Assembly (NCBI GenBank): GCA_022747635.1 | Contig: JAKTNV010000004.1 | Coordinates: 83,054,552 to 83,118,551, forward strand | Source of the DNA: Hetaerina americana | Taxonomy: Eukaryota > Arthropoda > Insecta > Odonata > Calopterygidae | Length of the DNA: 64,000 nt | Direction of reading: 5' to 3' | Part shown: positions 11,776-23,954 of the stretch, piece after piece | Numbering within the stretch: the stretch's first letter is position 1 | Layout of the letters: the number at the start of each line of letters is the position of its first letter | The notes under the pieces: model-generated | The model's database searches: none | Told to the model about the DNA's origin: nothing | What the model saw: only the letters and a program-made list of their open reading frames with translations | Position numbers and translations under genes: made by a program

Positions 11776-12949
11776 CATCTGCTCGCGATGATTGTCCTTG
11801 AATAGTGATCGCAATAGAATATAGTTAGTAACAACAAAAAGAAAGGTCGTCCAACTTGGGTTTACTCGGGGTGTTTGAAAGCAGCATATTTAAAGGCACA
11901 CAAGGTATCCAGCTTAATAATATCCATGCCACCGATGACATAGTAAGTTCACATCCAACTTGAGAATTCAATCCTCTTTAGTTACCTTTTGTAGTTTTAC
12001 AGTTAAATTTGCGCAGGAAGCGTCTGTTCTGGTCTTTTCCGTTTCCATAAATTTTGTACTTGAACAAGAAATATCCCGTTTCCTAAAGCACGATGATATC
12101 TATTTCCCATCTTAGTGACAGTATTCTCAATTCCGAAAAATTCAGCGTTGAATTCATGCGTCCATAATTTTAATGCAAAAATCGAAGTCATTGCTTGTAT
12201 TTTACTTTCAAAATATAATGAACTTCTCAAGAATTTTCTCAAGTGGTAGCAATTTTTGAACGGCCACAGCAAGGTTTGGCTGTGTTCCTTACGTTCGTCT
12301 GTTCCATTTTGAAACTCCCACAATAATAATTTTACTATTGAGTAAGATGGAGCAGAATATTTATTTAATCAAAATTATACATTTTGATCTTTATTGAAAT
12401 CAGATCTCGTCTCCTGAATTTTGGAAATCGCATTTTTAATCGCTTTTATTGAAATTCTTCATTTATTTCCATCGGAAATTAATTTATACCGATCAATGAA
12501 AAAAACTCTTTTAACGCTTGTTATTTCAAAGTAAGGAATACATGCAACAAAATAATATACGACCGTATATACTATATTATACTCGTATTATGATATTATC
12601 TACTTTTAGTTTTAAACAAGAATGCGATGGCAGATCAACTGCCTGAAGAGGACTTAACTGCTGCAGATGGGGAGTAAGAGAATTCAAAGCAATTTGTCGG
12701 AGTGGTACGCAAATGGAAGACAAAGAGAGGTAGACTGAAAGAGACTTTGATAAAAGGAATAAAGAACGAGGCGAGAGAGAGGGTTAAAAGAAAGACTTTG
12801 GTATGACCAATAACCATAGAGGTTGGGAAGCGGAGGATGTTAGAGAACAACGTCATAAACCGTCACTAAGAATAATGGAACAGCGCCGAAATTAATGCTT
12901 GAAAGATAAAACTAATATAGCAAGAAAAAAAACTTTGGAGAAAACATTA
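11776..12949. other. No confident feature
   Basis: Nothing is recognised with confidence. At 12,640-12,880 the plus strand is Lys/Arg/Glu-rich in translation and could be a further degenerate LINE segment, but no diagnostic motif is visible. Confidence 0.4.
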
Positions 12950-14545
12950 TTTCCTACATAGTCTTATCACACTAACCAAAAAATATACCATTCTTTTGAA
13001 ACTGAAAATTCCTGCAATTTGTTTAGGAATACCATTCAAAAGTATATATGACTGCAATTGGACATTATCATTATTAAGTAATCTACCGATTAAGGTAGGT
13101 TTTTGACGGACGCATCTACCAAATAAATATTTTGTGACTCCTAACAAAACACAATCCAGCAACCTACTCAGCATCAAGTCCCTCTTCATCTCTGAGTACT
13201 TCCTTCCTCCCTTCATCCCGTCCAACATCCCTATCCATTGCTGCCCTTTCCCCGTTTGCCTAACATTCTCCCCTATATTGCAGTCCTCAACATCCCACTG
13301 CCGATCAATACGCCCCTCATCCATTTCTCCTACCTCCATAGGATTGCTCCCAAAAAACCCCCTCCCTTCGCCCACCTTACCAAGTACTTCCTCATTTGTT
13401 TTCCTTTCGGTCCATATCACCTTCTCCGTTCTTCTCCACATCCACATTCCAAAAGCCTCCAATCTACGTCTATCTTCCTGCTTACATGACCACGTTTCCG
13501 CGCCGTACATATAGCTTCGCTCCATATAAACGTTTTTACTAGTATTTTCTTAACATCCTTACTCTACGTCACTCTCATCAACTCCCTCCTCCATGTGAAA
13601 GCCTCTCTGCCTCGCACAATTCTACTCCTTACGTAACTACTACTTTGACCGTGTCGATCCAAAACACTACCGAGATACGTAAACTGTTCTACCTGCTCTA
13701 GTTTTTTCCCCTCCTATTTTCATGTTTAACTTAGCCTTTTTCTTTCTAGAAAATGGCCTAACCTTTGTTTTATTAATATTGATTCTCATCCCATACCTGT
13801 CGCACTGAATTTCCAATTCACTCAGCAATGCTTGCAACCCCTTGGCTGACTGACAAACTAAAGCTTGGTCATCAGCAAACCTAACTGATTTTACGAATTC
13901 CCCGCCCACTTTCATTCCTACATCTAGTTCTTCCCATGCCTCTTTGATCATTTCCTCTGTATACAGGTTGAACAGCAACGGTGATAATGGGCAACCCTAC
14001 CTTACACCTCTTCCTAAAACGGCCCATCCGGACTTCCCGTTCCCTACTCGCACCTGAGCAGTCTGAGACATGTACAGGTTGCGGATTAGCCTCCTTTCCC
14101 TCCAATCTATTCCTATTTTCTGTATATACTCGATTTTCGCAATTCACTCTATCAAACGCTTTTTCGAAATCTACGAAACAGGCAAATACTTCCTGATTGT
14201 ATTGTATTCTACTTCATGTATATTCCTCTCGATTAGTGTTCACTGCAATGGCATCACGCGAACCTCTCCCCTTCCTAAGCCCAAACGGATCATCCCCTAA
14301 GTAATCATTTACCCTACTCTCTATCCTTTTGTTGATGATCCTGAAAACAACTTTAGCTGCGTGTGATATCAAACTTATCGTTCTGTAGTCCTCATATGAT
14401 GTAGCGTTTACCTTTCTCGGAATAGAAACTCCTCCCTAGTCAATCCATTTAATGCTTCCTTATTCCATTTCCTAACCCGCCGCCCCTGGCTTATCTTTTT
14501 GAAATATACGCTTCACTTCATAGCAACTAAATTGTTGTCAGAGTT
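12950..14545 (-). mobile_element. RTE-like LINE, 5'-truncated, RT and C-terminal parts
   Basis: The longest copy of the main LINE family. Reading on the minus strand from about 14,400 the RT motifs appear in order: ISLISHAAKVVFRIINKRIE, VNDYLGDDPFGLRKGRGSRD and CFVDFEKAFDRVN. GCPLSPLLFNLYTEEMIKEA follows at about 14,010-13,950, with the box holding the catalytic Asp pair as VRFADDQALV (about 13,885). The C-terminal part reads YGAETWSCKQEDRRRLEAFG (about 13,500-13,440) and then GMLDGMKGGRKYSEMKRDL. Several frameshifts make it dead. The 3' UTR near 13,075-13,140 is shared with the copies at 20.2 and 36.9 kb. Its product would reverse-transcribe its own RNA at the nicked target. Confidence 0.88.
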
Positions 14546-16577
14546 TGCATCCACTCCCGGAAGCGGTGCGAATTGATCACACTGTTGATTACACTATTGA
14601 TTGCACTGTTGCAATTGAACATAGATAATAAACTTCCCTTCCGGATAAATAGTTCAGTAATCATGAATGCTGTATGATTTTTATTATTCGACAAAATATA
14701 TTATGGAGAAATGAGTTTTGTACTATTTCTACGGGCACTAAATATGCTCGTACATGGGGAATTTTATCCGAAAGACATTAATATTTGAAACCGTTTTCAA
14801 AAGCATTCAATTAAATCAGCTAACTAGGCTTAAAATGCTCCTCAAGGGAATATCTGAAAATTCTTCTTGGATAATAAAGGCGCCAATGAAAAATGTTTAG
14901 GGACCCCTGCCGTAGGATGAAAAAATATTCACCACTTCCTTTGTGCTTCTCTTAAACTGACAGCGGGAAAATTCACAAGTAAGCGCACGTTTAAATAGCA
15001 GTATATATTCGTAGGGTCCGAAAAAATCTCAAAAAACATCTTCTTTTTACTCAAGAGGGTCAGAAAACCTGTTTGAATGAGAACGAAATTGTGTATTTTT
15101 TAATTTTTTTACTGTTTTCCTTTCCCTTCCCCTTTCTTGCTCACCACCGGTTAGATTCAAGACCAGACGGGGATGCTGCGTGGTTTATGGTCAAAACATT
15201 TCATCCGGAGAGCAGAGGGAGGCTGTGGTGGCTCTTCCGGATCTTTAAGTCAGCCATTCTATTTCTATTTATAAATTTTTCTTCCCTGAGGATGTGCGGA
15301 AAGTCCTCCCCTCTTTGACCAACTGGTCCACGTGGATCCTTTTTGCCAAGAGGGGAAAAAAATAATGATGTGAGCCATACGGGAAATACAAAAACACAGA
15401 TGAAAAAACAGGCTCTCGAATGTCTGTGTGTGCGTGTATTTGTGGAAATCGTATATTTTTCAAACGGATTCCATTCTGGATAATTTTAGCGCGCGAAATC
15501 CATATGCCCCGCGATTAAGTTTGATTTTCTAGAGACGTCCCACCGGAAATAGATACTCGGCCCCCCTAACCCTTTAGTGGATGGGGAACTCGCAAAATAT
15601 TTATTCGCCGCTCTACTTTTCCATTTTGGCAAGGGTAATGAAAGCTTGAGAAGGCTGGAAAAGACCTTAGGATGAGAGAGTGAGTAAATAGAAACAGACT
15701 GTCTTCGATTAAAGACTAAACCCGTGCTTATTTTCTACATTGGTCACGAAAACTCCATGCTTCTTTGGATGAAAATGTGATATCCAGTTAGCCATCACCA
15801 TTATTAGAAATTACTTACATACGAATACCTCGTATTTCATTTGAAATTATTTTTATACCATTTATCTTGTATATTTGTAGTTTTTATTTTATTTATTATT
15901 TTAAAAATGGGTTCGATTATTAATAACCTTTACCTCAAAATTAAAACGTAGGATTACATTTCTGTTAATTTATATTATCCTAAATTACATTTATAATGGT
16001 TATTTATAACTACTTACTTTCTTTAAAGTATTTTAATAGGTAAAAAATGGATTGATATTGCGTAGTTTACATTTTACATATTTCGATCTTCATAAAATAT
16101 AACTCTTGAAATATTTTTATTGCTTTGCTTTACAAGATATAATTATTCCGTATCTTGCATGAGGAAGTCATCTTCCATCTTAAGTGGAATCCTTTATTAC
16201 GAGAGAACGGTCTTTTTCGTCGTTCGATTTCCAATATTCAGTTATCCTCAATCTTCCGATCGTTCTTCGTCGAGGTCTCTCTCCAACATCGCTTGATACG
16301 ATCGACATCAGATTGATTTTTTCAGGCCAAATACATCTGAGTCAACTTCTTTTCCATTTTTCTACAGGTTTACTACTTGTTTTGACAATCATTTCACTGT
16401 AATTCGCTATGCGTGGTCATCGCATTTAAGTTATTTTATGTAGCCCTCATTAAATATTGAATGATACTCATTAATAATTTCACAAACCATTTCATTTTCA
16501 ACTTTCATATTCTATTAATTTATATTCAATCACCTCAAAGCCTCCGTTTAGTAGACATTTAATATCTTATTTTTAAG
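14546..16577. other. No recognisable feature
   Basis: Mixed AT-rich DNA. An open frame at 15073-15318 (plus) starts with a hydrophobic stretch but has no recognisable domain and no supporting splice context, so it is not called. Confidence 0.5.
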
Positions 16578-16581
16578 GGTT

Positions 16582-16845
16582 GCGGTAGTCCAGGCGTAGA
16601 GCGTTAGACTACTAACTAGAGGGTCCAGGTTCAATTCCTGGGTATATCTCTCTGGAAACTCTCAGCTCCACCCAAGCTATGTGATTTGTAGGATGTTAGG
16701 TCTTTCTAGGAAAACATAGGAAGGAACAGACCCCTTACTCTGATGTGACAATCTCACACACCGTACTTAGTACTGGTTGAAACCTACCATCAGCTATCAA
16801 ACCGACCTTCGGGTAGATTTTTGTGTTTATGTGTGTCTTCTTATT
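16582..16845 (+). mobile_element. SINE family 2 copy
   Basis: The head TGCGGTAGTCCAGGCGTAGA and a B box close to GGTTCAATTCC (about 16,629-16,640) are followed by the family body: AGCTCCACCCAAGCTATGTG, then GGAAGGAACAGACCCC, CACACCGTACTTAGTACTGG and CCGACCTTCGGGTAGATT. Confidence 0.85.
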
Positions 16846-16944
16846 TGTGTCTTTCAGGTGATAGACTTCGTAACCATGGGCAGTAACACTTTTTGACAAT
16901 GACATTTTATATCAGCTGCATTTTCCTCTTTGATATATTTTTCT

Positions 16945-18182
16945 TTTCCTTCTATTTTCTTATATGTGATCTAACAACATTGGATAAGGCTCGTCTGCCT
17001 TGATTATTCCTTTCACTAGCACTATTTTCTATCCTAGGTAATTCCATAATTTGCAGCTTTTATTACGAGTGCAAACTTTAGGGATCGGATCTTATAGGGC
17101 CTACCCATGCATTTCTATTTAGTCTAATCTAGGATACATCACCGACCTCCAAGTTAATCCATCGTTTTTTTCGTTTATCCATCGCTTTGCATATGTGTTG
17201 CGATGAATTGAAAGCTTTACCTAGATATTACTTGAACAGAGATGTTAATAGGTGGCATCCTTGCTCTAAGTCTGGTACTTCGAGGAACCTTTTGCAAACA
17301 CTACATCATGCATCGGCATGTCATAAAAACCCCGCTATTAAGTAAGAGCTAGGGGAGGGATCAGGGTGACATCCACATATTATTAAATGAATGGGGATTA
17401 GGTTGAAAGTCTTCAACATAAATTAAGTATCTAATTGACGACCCCTTGAGGTCGTAGGTACCTTAGCGTCAAAGCAATTTCCACCTGAATTATAAACACC
17501 CGCGTTATTGGGCTCACCTGCGAAACACTTGAGTTCCACCGGTTGCCTAGGTACAGCACAATTTTTCCTTCTATTTTCTTATATGTGATCTAACAACATT
17601 GGATAAGGCTCGTCTGCCTTGATTATTCCTTTCACTAGCACTATTTTCTATCCTAGGTAATTCCATAATTTGCAGCTTTTATTACGAGTGCAAACTTTAG
17701 GGATCGGATCTTATAGGGCCTACCCATGCATTTCTATTTAGTCTAATCTAGGATACATCACCGACCTCCAAGTTAATCCATCGTTTTTTTCGTTTATCCA
17801 TCGTTTTGCATATGTGTTGCGATGAATTGAAAGCTTTACCTAGATATTACTTGAACAGAGATGTTAATAGGTGGCATCCTTGCTCTAAGTCTGGTACTTC
17901 GAGGAACCTTTTGCAAACACTACATCATGCATCGGCATGTCATAAAAACCCCGCTATTAAGTAAGAGCTAGGGGAGGGATCAGGGTGACATCCACATATT
18001 ATTAAATGAATGGGGATTAGGTTGAAAGTCTTCAACATAAATTAAGTATCTAATTGACGACCCCTTGAGGTCGTAGGTACCTTAGCGTCAAAGCAATTTC
18101 CACCTGAATTATAAACACCCGCGTTATTGGGCTCACCTGCGAAACACTTGAGTTCCACCGGTTGCCTAGGTACAGCACAATT
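16945..18182. repeat. Near-perfect 619-bp tandem duplication
   Basis: Two adjacent copies (about 16,945-17,563 and 17,564-18,182) have a period of 619 bp. By eye they differ at one internal position, in ATCCATCGCTTTGC versus ATCCATCGTTTTGC, plus the length of a T-run at the end. The unit has no recognisable coding motif or transposon end. Such identity means a very recent duplication or an assembly artefact. Confidence 0.92.
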
Positions 18183-18257
18183 TTTTTATCTCTGGTACAC
18201 ATAGCGACCCCCCTAAATACAGGGTTCCTCCGGAAAATAAGTGTACTGACTCCTGGG

Positions 18258-18285
18258 CTGGGCGCGCCGCTCCAGGCGCGCCCAG
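18258..18285. other. Perfect 11-bp GC hairpin in mariner M2
   Basis: The arms CTGGGCGCGCC (18258-18268) and GGCGCGCCCAG (18275-18285) are separated by 6 nt. It lies between the left terminal repeat and the transposase start, a segment missing from the sister copy at 34.7 kb. Confidence 0.9.
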
Positions 18286-18705
18286 CACCGCTCTGACGGG
18301 CTGCGATTGGAGGGGGGTATGTTGGCAAGCGACGCTGAAAAAGGCAGTCGGCTCTGAGCTGTGGTGTAGTGAGGAGCTCTGTTAACGCGAACCTCCACGC
18401 TCGACCCACGTCACGGAACGCGATGCCGAAGCAGCGTTATTCCATCAAATTTGCGGTAAAGCTTGGGAAATCGTCTACCGAAACTGTCGGTATGATTAAC
18501 CAGGCTTACGGGGAGTCAGCCATGTCCAGAAACATGATCTTTCGGTAGCATAAGATGTTCGTGGAGGGCAGAGAAGAGGTCGACGACGAGTCTTCGAGAG
18601 GTTCCCGATGATGCCTTCGCGGGAGCGTTCCAGGAATGGGAACGCCGCTGGAATAAGTGTATCGACTCACAAGGGTCCTATTTTGAGGAATATTAGCTTA
18701 AGATA

Positions 18706-19923
18706 CTACCTTGATCAAAAAGTTCCCGGAATAACCACCGTGTGGCGCTCCCATCGTTCCGATTTGAGTTCTGTTTTTTTTGTTAAATTGGTACATCTGT
18801 TGTTGATATTCCCTTTAAATCTTAGTGTCATAACTTGACATTTGCAAAAGTTACGTAGCCAAGAGTACATCTATCTCTGTGTGTGTTGGCGATTTTTTAC
18901 AATTGCAGAAATGGATTTAAATTTGCAACAACGAACTTGTATTAAATTTTGCGTAAAAAACGGATTTAGTGGCGCACGGACGTTGGAAATGTTGGAAAAG
19001 TGTTTCGGCAACGATTCTCTAAAAAAACGGTCGTTTACCAGTGGCACGAGCGGTTCAGAAGTGGTCGTGAGTCAATCGAAGATGATGAACGCAGTGGCAG
19101 ACCATCGACATCGAAAGTCGGTGAAAAAATTGATAAAGTAAAAGAAATGTTGGTCTATAACCGCAAATTAACCATCAGAGAAATAGCGGAGGACTTGAAC
19201 ATTGCCTATGGATCCGCCCAAGACATTGTGGTTAATGATTTGGGTTTCCATCCTGTAGCAGCAAAGTTGGTGCCGAAAGACCTCAATTTCATGCAAAAAA
19301 GAGACCGTGTTGACGTCGCAAAAGACATGATTTGCGAGGCTGAATCCGATCCCACATTCATCAAATGGATCATTACTGGAGAAGAGACGTGGGTTTATGA
19401 GTACGACACGCAATCCAGACATCAGGCAAGTGAATGGCGTTCACCAAATGAGCCGAGACCAAAAAAACCACGTCGTTTTCAGTCAAAAAAGAAGGCAATG
19501 CTGACGGTTTTCATGGATTACAACGGTGTAGTGCATCATGAATTTTTGCCAGAAGGCCAGACAGTAAACAAAGAGTATTATTTGGGCGTTATGAGACGTT
19601 TGCGTGAAGCAATTCGCCGAAAGAGACCAGAAATGTGGGCAGAAAACTCGTGGATTTTGCACCATGATAACGCACCGTCGCACAGTGCTATCATTATTCG
19701 TAATTTTTTGACGAAAAATGCAACAAATACCATCCAACAGCCACCGAATTCACCTGATTTGGCTCCCTGTGACTTCTTTCTGTTCAATCGAGTTAAAAAA
19801 CCATTACGGGGAACGCGTTTTAGCAGCCGAGAGGAAGTAATGGAAAAATCGCAGGAAGCACTGATGGACATACCGAAAACCGAATATAATGAATAAATTC
19901 CGGGAAATTTTTGATCAAGGTAG
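18706..19923 (+). mobile_element. Mariner M3, nearly intact, nested in M2
   Basis: A 1,218-bp element with 27-bp terminal inverted repeats that differ at one position (outer part CTACCTTGATCAAAAA). It is flanked by a TA target duplication (18704-18705 and 19924-19925). Joining the flanks across the insert restores the M2 sequence AAGATATGTAAAAG, which is uninterrupted in the 34.7 kb relative. This proves the nesting order. Confidence 0.96.
18911..19896 (+). pseudogene. Mariner M3 transposase, one frameshift
   Basis: A DD34D mariner transposase that would carry out cut-and-paste transposition. The start is 18911 (MDLNLQQRTCIKFCVKNG). The frame breaks in a run of seven A at about 19,021-19,027 and stays open from there to 19896. 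The second helix-turn-helix reads KLTIREIAEDLNIAYGSAQD. The first catalytic motif reads ITGEETWVYEYD, where the family has TGDE, so the catalytic Asp is Glu here. The second (HHDNAPSHS) and third (SPDLAPCDFFLF) Asp are intact with exactly 34 residues between them. The protein stops at KTEYNE immediately before the terminal repeat, so the usual C-terminal tail (Trp-rich and ending around a Gly-Asp-Tyr motif) is missing. It is probably inactive but young. Confidence 0.93.
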
Positions 19924-20154
19924 TATGTAAAAGTGTAATAAATTTTTTTTCCTGAGCTCAGTTCACTTATTTTCCGGACGAACCCTGTACAAAGGAAGGC
20001 ACTACGAAACGCGTAAAATATAACAATGCTGCATCTTCCTTGTGAGACTAATACCTGAAGTAGCATGTCCTTACTTGTACTGCCAATAATATTGGGGTCT
20101 TGCAAGGATGGCCAGGCTACACAACCTGAACGGAAGTGTAAATGCTAAAAGTTA

Positions 20155-20320
20155 ATACCGGTTAAGGTAGGTTTTTGGATGGACACAGCTACTAAATAAA
20201 ACATTTTGTGAATCCTAACAAAACACAAAATCCATCATCCTACTCTTATCAGGTCCCTCTTTATCTCTGAGTACTTTCTTCCTCCCTTCATCCCGTCCAA
20301 CATCCCTATCCTACTCCTTA
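20155..20320 (-). mobile_element. LINE 3' end fragment
   Basis: It shares the 3' UTR sequence TTAAGGTAGGTTTTTGGATG and the pyrimidine-rich CTTCCTCCCTTCATCCCGTC with the 13.1-13.25 kb part of the LINE, in the same orientation. It is strongly 5'-truncated. Confidence 0.8.
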
Positions 20321-21018
20321 GATTTGTTTCGGTCGAATATCAAAAAATACAAAAATTAATGCCTAGGTGCCGCGTTTGGAAACGTTGCTATATTAATATG
20401 AAGCAATATAAAATATCATAGGAAATACATAAAAAATTTTGCTAATTTTTCACTTCATATTCAACCTGCATTTGCATTCAAATATATTTATTTTGTCCAA
20501 ATTCTTTAAGGAAATATTTTCTTGTGAATAGTATAATATCACGTGCATAAATTTAAGTTACTATTCTATATTGCTTTTTAAATTGATATTAATATTAAAC
20601 TAAACATTCATGCTTCAGTATTTTTAGCGATTATTTTCCATATCCACGTTCGTGAATGGAAAAAGTTCGACGCGGCAGTATGAATGAAATCCCAAACATG
20701 TTTGCCACAATTTTTTCATTAAATATTCGTATGAATAAGACAATACATGGATAATTTATGACAATTCTTTCGTAAGTCAAGTCTCAGTCTTCTATCAGGC
20801 TCTTTTTTGACATATTTCATATTAATAATTATTAAATGTTTGAACAGATGGCTCTAAAAATTAAAGGTTTTAGAGAGGTTGGATATTTGGCTCGAGGATT
20901 ATAACGATGTGAAGTGATTCGTCAAAATAAGAGTGTGAAATGCTTTTGAAGGATTTTCACCACGCCAGGAATAAAAATTAAAAGAAATTAAGAAAACACT
21001 CTGTGTAAGAATCATATA
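20321..21018. other. No recognisable feature
   Basis: AT-rich non-coding DNA. Confidence 0.5.
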
Positions 21019-22064
21019 CGAGGTCTGTTCAAAAAGTATCATGACTTTTGTGTGTTTTCAAAAATTATTATTTATTCATAAATAGCTATTTTTTCCCATT
21101 CAAAGTAACCCCCATTAGATGTTATAGACCTGAGCCAACGTTTTTTCCAATCCTCGAAGACCTTCAAAAAATCATTTTTGTGATCTTGTTCAGCTCCTCC
21201 AGTGCAGTCTTTATTTCATCAATCGTAGCGTAGCGTCGGCCTTTTATGGGCTTCTTGATGCACCACGCACCTGTAATCGAAGAAAACTGTAAGCAAAACT
21301 TTCACATTCAACCGAACTTGGCGCGCTTTTTTCGGTCTTGGCTCGTACTGCAACTTCCATTCTGATGAGTTTCCACGTCATAACCATAAACCCATGATTC
21401 GTCACCAGTTATGATCCCATCGAGCAAATTTGGGTCGTCGCGGACAGAGTCATTAGTAATGCTAATGCGTTGCTGTTTTTGGTCGAAATTGAGCAATTTT
21501 GGTACGAATTTCGCGGCGATCCATGTCATGCCCAAATCATTGGTAAAAATCGAATGACACAAGCCAATCGATATGTTTAGGTCCTCAGCAAATTCTCTAA
21601 CGGTGATTCGACGATTGGCCAATACTATTTTCTTCTCTTCATCAATGTTTTCGTCTGTTGTTGACGTGCTCGGGCGTCCGGCACGCTCTTCGTCGTTCAC
21701 ATCTTCTCGGCCCTCTGAGAGCATTTTGTACCACCGATAAATGTTACTTCGGTCCAAGGTAGCTTCTTCATATGCCACAGTCATCATTCGGAATGCGTTT
21801 GCCTACCTAATTTCGTTTATCACACAAAATTTGATACAGATTCTTTGATCCATTTTTTGGAACTGGCAAAAATGGAAGACAAGCCCAAACACAGCCAAGC
21901 AAAACAGCTGTCAACAATTAACTGAACATTTAAAATGGCCAAAATTTTCGGCAAACGTGAGAGACATAAGTACCAACATAAAGCCACAAAAAAAATGAAA
22001 ATCACATATAATATTTGCAACCCGCAGAAATACTAAATTCGCGATAATTTTTGAACTAACCTCA
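21019..22064 (-). mobile_element. Mariner M4, internally deleted
   Basis: The ends are GAGGTCTGTTCAAAAAGTAT and, on the other strand, GAGGTTAGTTCAAAAATTAT, flanked by TA (21017-21018 and 22065-22066). The transposase begins at 21853 (MDQRICIKFCVINEIR followed by a stop). It continues in another frame as LDRSNIYRWYKMLSEGRED and VNDEERAGRPSTSTTDENID, and reaches the first catalytic motif ITGDESWVYGYD intact. After about 21,308 the frame is lost. The second and third catalytic Asp are deleted, and only a tail fragment (FFEGLRGLEKTLAQVYNI) remains. It is non-autonomous. Confidence 0.9.
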
Positions 22065-22185
22065 TATTTACAGAAAATAATACTGAATACTAAGTTTGAT
22101 ATTCATAGAGTTAATCACGACAAAACTCATTTAATTTGTTGTAATTAACCTATCAGATTTAATGCTGTAGAACCTACTAAAATTA

Positions 22186-22640
22186 CGAGGGCGGTTCAAT
22201 AAGTACCCGTGTTAGAAATGAAGAAACCATTTTTTCAAAAAAAATTTTTTTATTTTTTAACATAGTCCCCTTTTAGAAAGATACAAACCTCCTAACGTAC
22301 CGGCCATTTTTTTAACCCCTCCAAAAAATAGGATTTGTCGAACTCTCCAAAATACGCCTCTGTCTTCACTTCCTCGTTTGAGCTAAAATATTTTCCCGCG
22401 AGCCATTTCTTCATGCTAAGGAGTAAGAAAAAGTCGCAAGGGGGCCAGATCGGGTGAATACGGGGGGTGCGGCAGCAATTCATGACGCAGTTCATGCAGT
22501 TTGGCGGCGACAACTCCGGATGAATGTGCCATTGGCACCATGTTTCAGAGGCTTCTTCTCGTATTTTCTGCTGGTTCACTTTTCGGATATTAAATATTGC
22601 CGTCCCGTATAATTCGTCAAGGAACACATTTATTTGTAGA
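22186..22640 (-). mobile_element. Mariner M5, C-terminal fragment
   Basis: A TA followed by CGAGGGCGGTTCAATAAGTA marks one end. Coding sequence then runs on the minus strand, starting LNIRKVNQQK-like and reading PPCDFFLLLSMKKWLAGKYF, which contains the third catalytic Asp. SSNEEVKTEAYFGEFDKSYF follows. The N-terminal two thirds and the other terminal repeat are absent (truncated near 22,640). Confidence 0.85.
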
Positions 22641-23954
22641 TTTTATCGTTATTTGGAGAATTTATCATGTTTATCCCTATAATTTAAAAAATAAGACAAA
22701 ATATAGTTCATAAAGGTCGTACCATAATTAATTTTCAGCCTCGAGTCTTCAGGCCGGCAGTTGAAGTCTCGCGAATGGTAAATATCCTGAAAACGAGAAT
22801 TGATTGGCGCTGATTACCCTAAATAGAACTGGTATTTAATTACTAGTCTTAAAATATATAACATACTCATATTATGCAGAGATTTAAGTCTCGAGATATC
22901 ATCCCTGCTGACATCAAATATCACAAACCTTGGGACTTAGGGTTTGACACTCGGGACTAAACGACCCTTGACACTCCTCTATGGAGTATTTGACCTTTCT
23001 GAATCCCATCCATTTCTTCAGTACCACTCGAATGATTATTTCAAGCAAGATCAGCAGAGTTTACAACATTTTATAGAATCAAACGACCAGATTTAGAGTT
23101 TTGCGCGATTGGATCAACGTGCAATGAGAACGTTCACACAATTATCATTTCATGTGTAGTAATTATGTATGTTTGCTATGGTTGGGTTGTCATTAACATT
23201 TTTCTGTTGCATAAACAACTGATAGGTTATGTTGACAGAGTACATATTATCATAATAATCAATTTTATGAAGAGTAACCCTCAGTTTTGAGAGAAACTCT
23301 ATTGCTTCGCATTCTCAATACATTTTTATGGAAGTACGATTGCTTTCTTTGCATCTGAGACATGTCCCCATAGCCTCAGACGATGAGTAAGATGGGTGTG
23401 AAAGAAAACATAATAGACTGAAACAAGATAAACATAACTTACTCAAAATTTGAGTTTTCTCGACGAAAATAGTTTTGGAGAGTTTTTTGGCAGCTATATT
23501 TTGTCAGCTCCAGCTGAGATTTTTCATAGCACATTTCTAAGGCTGTAGAGAAGGATAGAGTTCTTCGAAGATTCATTTGCAAATTATTGAAAAGAATTAT
23601 CCTTACGCCGTGATAATACATACTTGTTTCATCGCTGAGAACACGGATTCCAAACTTATGGGTTGACCTCAGTTGACCGGATGACCAACCAGAGGGATCA
23701 GGCAAACGAGGAAATCCTTAAAGAGGTGGGGACCGCGCGGTATGTTTATTTTGTTTTCTTGTCAATGCCAGAGTTTTACATCTAAGTCTGCACAATACCC
23801 CGCAAGCTGCCACTAGGGAGTGTGGCGGAGATGTCAGCCATGCATGCGTAAATATTGCACCTCAACTGATATATCAGTTCGATCATGCACTCGAAAGGAA
23901 CTCGGACGAATAAATATTGATGGGGCTGCTTATTTTTTAATGTAACCATTTAAT
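22641..23954. other. No recognisable feature
   Basis: Non-coding DNA. A minus-strand open frame at 23439-23705 has no recognisable domain. Confidence 0.5.

Larger units (their letters stand above)
18220..19987 (+). mobile_element. Mariner M2, internally deleted, host of a nested mariner
   Basis: The ends are CAGGGTTCCTCCGGAAAATA and the reverse complement of TATTTTCCGGACGAACCCTG, flanked by TA duplications (18218-18219 and 19988-19989). The transposase starts at 18423 (MPKQRYSIKFAVKLGK). It has a nonsense codon where the 34.7 kb copy has Trp, then jumps after GREEVDDE straight to the C-terminal part LREVPDDAFAGAFQEWERRW, ending SYFEEY. The whole catalytic core is therefore deleted. A second mariner sits in its 3' flank at 18706-19923. 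Without that insert the element is about 550 bp. The copy at 34,679-35,465 belongs to the same family. Confidence 0.93.

Noticed and set aside
12640..12730. Apparent homeodomain-like string (WYANGRQRE) near 12.7 kb
   Set aside because: No homeodomain helices precede it and the frame is broken; chance resemblance.
15073..15318. 81-codon open frame starting with a hydrophobic stretch
   Set aside because: No family motif, and the hydrophobic start comes from a T-rich tract.
16945..18182. CRISPR-like or satellite array
   Set aside because: Only two 619-bp units, no spacer structure, and a eukaryotic context.
18842..19141. Separate 99-codon gene overlapping the M3 transposase
   Set aside because: Its middle part is the N-terminus of the same transposase before the frameshift; the rest is out of frame.
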